From Rugalucina vietnamica (lineage: Eukaryota; Mollusca; Bivalvia; Lucinida; Lucinidae), in contig OZ024874.1 in the NCBI GenBank assembly GCA_964017185.1, forward strand, positions 13,573,957 to 13,637,956: 64,000 bases of DNA, read 5' to 3'. Of the stretch, positions 57,970 to 64,000 are shown piece by piece. How positions within the stretch are numbered: the first letter of the stretch is position 1; the number at the start of each line of letters is the position of its first letter. A program made the position numbers and the translations under genes. The notes under the pieces were generated by a model. It saw only the letters and a list, made by a program, of their open reading frames with translations, did no database searches and was not told the origin of the DNA.

Positions 57970-59200
57970 GCATCCTGGTGCCCTGCCTGTATGGACCCAA
58001 GGAGCATGATTGACAAGATTTATAAAGAGATCTAGACTTTGTGTAAAGATCTGGCTAACTCCTAGATGAGTTACCTTCCAAGGCTAACAAGCCCCATCTG
58101 ACCAAAGGCGATGGTAGGTACTGGTAGCGAAAGGACTAAGTGCGAACGGACTTGGTCGTGAATGATCTAGACCAATATATAGCGCTGTTTTAATGACAAT
58201 AAGCTTCACAAACATTACGCTGTTGTAGACAGCCCTAAAGCAAGAATTTCCCAATAATGAAATCAATTCCCAATGGAAATATTATTATTTCCCGCAACAC
58301 TCTTCAAAATTATTTGGCCATTACATTAAAAACATGCAATGCAACAAATGTAACTTGAAAAGAATCTTTGAATCCCTTTGGATTGAGAAATTGAGCCTGT
58401 TTTTTCTCTCATTCATGACCTGCCTAATATTGTGCTGCCATGATCTTGCTCCTAACTAGGGAGAATGAGGCAGAATGATGCAGTAAATATAGCCATAAGC
58501 AACGAATTACGTCATGGAAAGTGACTGACTCCAATATATAAAACACTTATTGATTGGTTGATCGATCCAAAGCAGTCATACAAAGTACCGAGAATTGAAC
58601 AATGACAACAACGAACTGAATTCAGAGTAGATTTGACCAAAATACACATTGTGATGCCTGAGGAATCAAAGCGTTCAAACGGGTCTTGATATTTAGTGAT
58701 TTTAGGAGTCTTAGAGTGCCCTAAGTCCAGAAATTCAAAATAAACAACGTATTTTTTAAATATGGAATGTATGAAAAATATGAAATTTGAGAATTGAGGA
58801 GACACATCCAAAATAATGCATTTAAACAAGCTTTCTGTCAATGCAGCAACAAGAAATAGCATATTTAAGAAATATTTCAGTGTATGTATGTATGCCATAT
58901 TTGTGTCTCTTATATACATTGTAATGATGCAAATCACAAAGGATAACCTCTGTTTATACATTGCATCTATGGATATTAGACATGTATGAGCATTTCCTTA
59001 CCATCTAATTAGTGGATTCCCATTTGTTTATCAGACTTATTCAGATAATTTATTAGTCATCAGCAATATAGGGCATTTTATGTATCTGGTATTTTCTGTA
59101 CAATCTGGAAAACAATTTGGCAACAATAAACAAGAAAACAAATTTTATTCTTTGTCTTTTATTGTCTTACCAACATTGACAACATAAAATAACAAGTTAT
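57970..59200. other. Stretch upstream of SH3-A without recognised feature
   Basis: This should be intron or 5' flank of the adaptor gene. A 149-codon minus-strand frame at 58,512-58,961 has no recognised domain. No initiator exon was identified. Confidence 0.35.
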
Positions 59201-61845
59201 ATATATATAACTTAAAAAATGAGAATTTCCATCGAAACCTTTCAATTGATTAGATTAAAGATCAAAAGTTATTGATTTTTTAAAGTTGAATAATAAATGA
59301 CAAAGTTATAACATTTTCAATTATTATCCTTAAATGCCTAAGCGCCCGCCGCACAGGTTTCAGGACTCAATTTTTTCGAAATTCAAAAATTTCAAGAATA
59401 TACAGCAAAACAGGCATAAACATCTTTCAAGTGATAAGATAAGATGAAAAGTGTTTAAATTTTGGAAATTGATCAACAGATGACAAAGTTACAACATTTT
59501 TCATTTTCACCCCTAACTTCCTGTGCGCTGCACAGGTTTCAGGACTCAATTTTTCCAAATTCAAAATTTTCAAGAATATGCAGCAAATTCTGTACTGACA
59601 CCTTTCAATTGATGAAAAATGATAAAATCTTTTTAAATTTTGAAAATTGATCAATAAGTGACAAAGTTATAACATTTTCCATTTTCATCCCTTAAAACCT
59701 GTGCGCCGCACAGGTTAAAAGACTTAAAAATTTCAAAATTCAAAAATTTCAAGAATATACAGCAGAACATGCATAAACTCCTTTCAATTGATGAAAAAGG
59801 ATAAAATCTTTTTAAATTTTGAAAATTGATCAATAAGTGACAAAGTTGTAACATTTTCCATTTTCATCCCTTAAAACCTGTGCGCCGCACAGGTTAAAAG
59901 ACTGAAAAATTTCAAAATTCAAAAATTTCAAGAATATACAGCAGAACATGCATAAACTCCTTTCAATTGATGAGATAAGATGAAAAGTGTTTAAAATTTG
60001 GAAATTGATCAATAAATGACAAAGTTATAACATTTTCATTATCACCCCTCACTTCCTGTGCGCCGCACAGGTTTCAGGACTCATTTTTTTCCAAATTCAA
60101 AAATTTCAAGAATATGCAGCAAATTCTGCACTGACACCTTTCAATTGATGAAAAATGATAAAATCTTTTTAAATTTTGAAAATTGATCAATAAGTGACAA
60201 AGTTATATAACATTTTCCATTTTCATCCCTTAAAACCTGTGCGCCACACAGGTTAAAAGACTGAAAAATTTCAAAATTCAAAAATTTCAAGACTATACAG
60301 CAAAACATGCATAAACTCCTTTCAATTGATGAGACAAGATGAAAATAGTTTAAAATTTGGAAATTGATCAATAAATGACAAAGTTATAACATTTTTCATT
60401 ATCACCCCCCTAACTGACCAATTTTTTTTCCAAATTCAGAAATTTTAAAAATTTATACCCAAACATTTACAGATACCTTCCAATTGATGAGCTATGAGGG
60501 AAACTTTATAATTCTTTGAAATTGATCAATACATAACAAAATTATGAGACATTTTCATTTTCACCTCTAAATGCCTGTGCGATGCACAGGTTTTAACACT
60601 CAATATTTTCCCAAATTCAAAAATGTTAAAAATTTATACCAAAACAATTACATATACTCTCTAATAATAATGAGCTAAGACGTATAAACTTTTAAGTTTT
60701 TGAAATTGATTGATCAATAACAAAGTTATGAGACATTTTCATTTCATCTCAAAATGTCTATAGATGTGACACACAGGTTTTAAGACTCAATTTTTCCAAA
60801 TTAAAAAATTTTGAAAAATTATACTCAAACATTTACAGATACCTTCCAATTGTTGAGCTTAGATGTCAACTTTTTAAATTTTGCAAATTGATCAATAAAT
60901 GACAAAGTTATAACATTTTCCATTTTCACCTCTAACTGCCTGTGCGCTGCACAGGCTTTAGGACTCAGTTTCGAAATTCAAAAATTCAAGAATATACAGC
61001 AAAACCTACATTAACCCCTTTCATTTGATGAGATTTGATGATAAGTTTTTAAATTTTGCAAATTGATCAATAAATGACAAAGTTATTACATTTTCCATTT
61101 TTACCCATAACTGCCTGTGCGCCGCACAGGCTTTAGGACTCAATTTTTCCCAAATTCAAAAATTTCAAGAATATGTACAGCGAAACCTACATAATCACCT
61201 TTCAACTGATGAGATATGATAAAATGTTTTTAAATTTTGCAAATTGATCAATAAATGGCAAAGTTATAACATTTTCCATTTTCACCCAAAACTGCCTGTG
61301 CGCTGCACATGTTTCAGGACTCAATTTTTTCGAAATTCAAAAATTTCAAGAATATAAAGCAAAACCTTCATAAACCCCTTTTAATTGATGAGATAAGATG
61401 AAAAGTTTTTAAATTTTGCCAATTGATCAATAAATGGCAAAGTTATAACATTTTTCATTTTTACCCCTGCAACTGCCTGTGCGCCGCACAGGTTTTAGCA
61501 CTCAATTTTTTCAGAATTAAAAAATTTCAAGAATATACAGCAAAACCTGCATAAACCCCTTTCAATTGATGAGATACGATGAAAAGTTTTTAAATTTTGC
61601 AAATTCATCAATAAATGGCAAAGTTATAACATTTTCCATTTTCATCCCTAACTGCCTGTGCACCGCACAGGTTTTAGGACTCAATTTTTTCCAAATTCAA
61701 AAATTTCAAGTATTAACAGCTAAACCTGCATAAACCTTTTTCAGTTGATGAGATAAGATGATAAGTTATTAAATTATGCAATTTGATCAATAAATGGCAA
61801 AGTAATAACATTTTCCATTTTCACCACTAACTGCCTGTGGTCGTT

Positions 61846-62045
61846 CTTTCGTTTTATGTCTTGGTGTTTAAAATTTTTGTGCTGTTGGCGCCTTATGTAT
61901 GTTTTCATATTTTCAGTTAATTTTAGGAAACTGAGTGGCCACCTATTGGGAAAATAGCTGTTCCTTCGGCTTACGATATGTTTTCATGGTATAAGTACAT
62001 GTACCTGATTGTTATTTTTTTTTCCCATCTTGCTTTTTGGAGTGG
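61846..62045 (+). repeat. Dispersed repeat family C inside the 178-bp array
   Basis: GTTTTATGTCTTGGTGTTTA through TTTTTGGAGTGGGAATT, close to the copy at 12,893-13,140. Confidence 0.72.
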
Positions 62046-62219
62046 GAATTTAGGACTCGTGTTTTTGTACCAATATAAAAAATTTCAAGAATATACAGCA
62101 AAACCTGCATCAACCCCTTTCTTTCTTTCTTTCTTCAGATACTGAGTCGATCAATTTCTGATCATCACTTGATGAGATAAGATGAAAAGCTTTTAAATTC
62201 TGCAAATTGATCAATAAAT

Positions 62220-62453
62220 GAGTCGCCTCGTGAGAAAACCAAAAATCTGCATAGGCGAAAACAAAGACGCAGATCAGCTTCGCGGTTACCGCGAAGCTGA
62301 TCAGCGCCTTTGTTTTCGCTACTCGGATAGTACAATTCCTCTTCTACTTAAATCCGAAATTTCAAGCTTCTAGCTCTTTTCTTTGACTGTACAGGTCGGT
62401 TTGTGTCAGACCTGTTCGGAAACCACATTGTTGGTTTTCGCACGAGGCGGCTC
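62220..62453 (+). mobile_element. MITE family M1 inside the 178-bp array
   Basis: Perfect hairpin of the TTCGCGG/CCGCGAA type. The array sequence CAATAAAT/AAATG(T)CAAAG is cut with a 4-bp duplication AAAT, and undisrupted array units give the empty site. Confidence 0.87.
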
Positions 62454-62838
62454 AAATGTCAAAGTTATAAAATCTTCCGTTTTCCTCCCTAAAAACCTAT
62501 GCGGCACACAAACCTTTCAGTTGATTAGATAAGATGAAAAGCCTTTTAATCTTATAAATTGATCAATAACTGAAAATGTTATTACACTTGCCATTTTCAC
62601 CCCTAGCTGCCTGTGCGCTGCACAGGTTTTAGGACTTAATATTTTTCCAAATTCAAAAGTTTTAAGAATATACAGCAAAATATGAAAAAAAAAACCTTTC
62701 AACGTACGAGGTAAGATGTAAAGTTTTTTTTTTAAATTTTGGTAACTGACTAAGTTATAACACTTTCAATTTTCACCAATGGCTTAAAACCAGTGCAGTG
62801 CATGCACACATTAAAAGACTGAAAAATTTCAAAATTCA

Positions 62839-64000
62839 ACCAGAGGACCAACGGTCCTGTAAACGCTCACCTAAGATCTGCTATATTAACCAAATACTTA
62901 TTTAAAAAATTTGCCTTTTATGGGGCCCCACCAACCAATCAAAATAAAGGATTAGGACAAAAGTCAACCAAACTGTAGAGGACTACTCTATAGAGTCTAT
63001 AAACATTTCTGCAAAAACAGAATTCAAATATCTGCGATTGGACCAGAAAAAAATAGCCAATTTCCACTTTTCCCGTTTTAAGTCAATTGAAATTAAGTTG
63101 CCATAGCAACCAGATTTCTTATCCGACTGAAATAAAAACACAAATTATGTAGAGACTACTGTCAGGAACATGTATACAAAGTACAGGCTTCATGCCGTAG
63201 ACAATTTCTGAGGAGAAGATTTTTAAATGTTTTTCGAAATTTTACCCTTTATGTGGCCCCAGCAACCAATCAAAATAAAGGATAAGGAAAAAAGTCATAT
63301 GAAACATAGAGATATACTCAATAAATATTTCTGCAAAGACAATATTCAAATACCAACAATTGGTCCAGAAAAAATAGCTAATTTCCACTTTTCCCATTAT
63401 AAGTCTATGGAAACCATAGCAACCAGAGTTCTTATCCGACTGGAAATAAAAAACACAAATTATGTAGAGGCTACTGTCAGGAACATGTATACAAAGTACA
63501 GGATTCATCCACTTGACAGTTTCTGAGGAGAAGATTTTTGAATGTTTTTTTTTTTTTGTTGTTTTTTTTTTCCCAAAATTTTGCCCTTTATGGGGCCCCA
63601 GCAACCATTCAAAATAAAGGATTAGGACAAAACTCACAAGAAACGTCAAACACTACTCAATAAACATTTCTGCAAAAACAGAATTCAAAAGCGGAAAAAT
63701 AGCCGATTTCCACTTTTCCCATTATAAGTCTATGGAAACTTTAAGTTGCCATGATAGCAACCAGAGTTCTTATCCGCCTGGAATAAAAAAACACAAATTA
63801 TGTAGAGGCCACTGTCAGGAACATGTATACAAAGTACAGGCTTAATCCCCTCGACAGTTTCTGGGAAGATTTTTGAATGTTTTTCGAAATTTTGCCCTAT
63901 ATGGGGCCCCTGCAACCAATCAAAATAAAGGATTAGGGCAAAAGTCATATGAAACGTAGAGGACTACTCAATAAACATTTCTGCAAAAACAAAATTCAAA
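62839..64000 (+). mobile_element. Composite element start with about 320-bp units, runs off the window
   Basis: The start ACCAGAGGACCAACGGTCCT and CGCTCACCTAAG match the start of the family A element at 13,693. The core is different: units of about 320 bp with GGGGCCCCAGCAACCA, ATAGCCAATTTCCACTTTTC and ACTGTCAGGAACATGTATAC, four begun before the window ends. Confidence 0.8.

Larger units (their letters stand above)
59200..62838. repeat. Tandem array of about 178-bp units with a CCTGTGCG palindrome
   Basis: About nineteen diverged units, each with TTGATCAATAAATGACAAAG, AAATTTCAAGAATATACAGC and, in most, CCTGTGCGCCGCACAGG. The array is interrupted by a family C repeat (61,846-62,045) and an M1 MITE (62,220-62,453), and ends where a family A-type element starts at 62,839. 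It is not coding. Confidence 0.85.

Noticed and set aside
58512..58961. 149-codon minus-strand frame.
   Set aside because: Low-complexity hydrophobic N-terminal part and no recognisable domain. It may be a decayed repeat, but not enough to call a gene.
1..64000. CRISPR arrays, operons or viral genes.
   Set aside because: The tandem arrays have units of 128 bp or more without unique spacers, and the coding content is spliced animal sequence.

Overview
The window is animal nuclear DNA, most likely from a bivalve mollusc. Genes are sparse and split by GT-AG introns, and the rest is dense with short inverted-repeat transposons, tRNA-derived SINEs and tandem-repeat elements carrying the phrase GGGCCATAACTC, which I associate with bivalve genomes. 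There is no sign of prokaryotic or viral gene organisation.

One gene spans most of the window on the minus strand (57,414 down to 10,835). It is a CIN85/CD2AP-type adaptor (SH3KBP1/CD2AP family; Drosophila cindr). I recover eleven coding exons whose splice phases all agree: SH3-A (57,257-57,414), a linker, SH3-B split over two exons (54,043-54,137 and 53,543-53,645), two linker exons, SH3-C (29,655-29,848), a 39-nt exon, two proline-rich exons, and an exon with the capping-protein interaction motif (10,835-10,938). The initiator exon and the C-terminal coiled coil were not found and are probably outside the window.

Inside the intron between the sixth exon and SH3-C, on the same strand, lies a single open exon of about 5 kb (37,563-42,553). 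It has a clean acceptor, no initiator methionine near its start, a stop codon, and AATAAA 193 nt beyond. Its acceptor phase fits the donor of the sixth adaptor exon. It is therefore either an alternative terminal exon, giving an SH3-A/SH3-B protein with a disordered tail of about 1,660 residues, or the last exon of a nested gene. I do not recognise its family. It carries a PP1-docking-like motif, a basic nuclear-localisation-like cluster and three short amphipathic repeats resembling PKA-RII anchoring helices. SH3-C has a 5' half-domain duplicated 162 bp upstream, with a second acceptor in the same frame.

The remainder is mobile DNA. (i) About 24 copies of a GAGCC-ended MITE (M1) have a central hairpin and usually a 4-bp target duplication. 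(ii) A second MITE (M3, ends TYACGAAAAC) has about eight copies. (iii) At least six composite elements share one plan: a 5' subterminal inverted repeat, a tandem core, a microsatellite, then a 3' terminal hairpin (Helentron-associated or pearl-like). They lie at 1-895, 6,801-9,022, 13,693-16,356, 20,033-21,293, 22,412-24,590, 43,171-44,386 and 54,153-54,847, with a further start at 62,839. (iv) There are three TTAA-flanked elements, a 2.7-kb element with 11-bp target duplications, a 7.5-kb element with 570-bp inverted arms, a short MULE-like element carrying a FLYWCH finger, SINEs and a LINE fragment. (v) A tandem array of about 178 bp occupies 59,200-62,838. Several elements stop only 15-18 nt from adaptor-gene splice acceptors.
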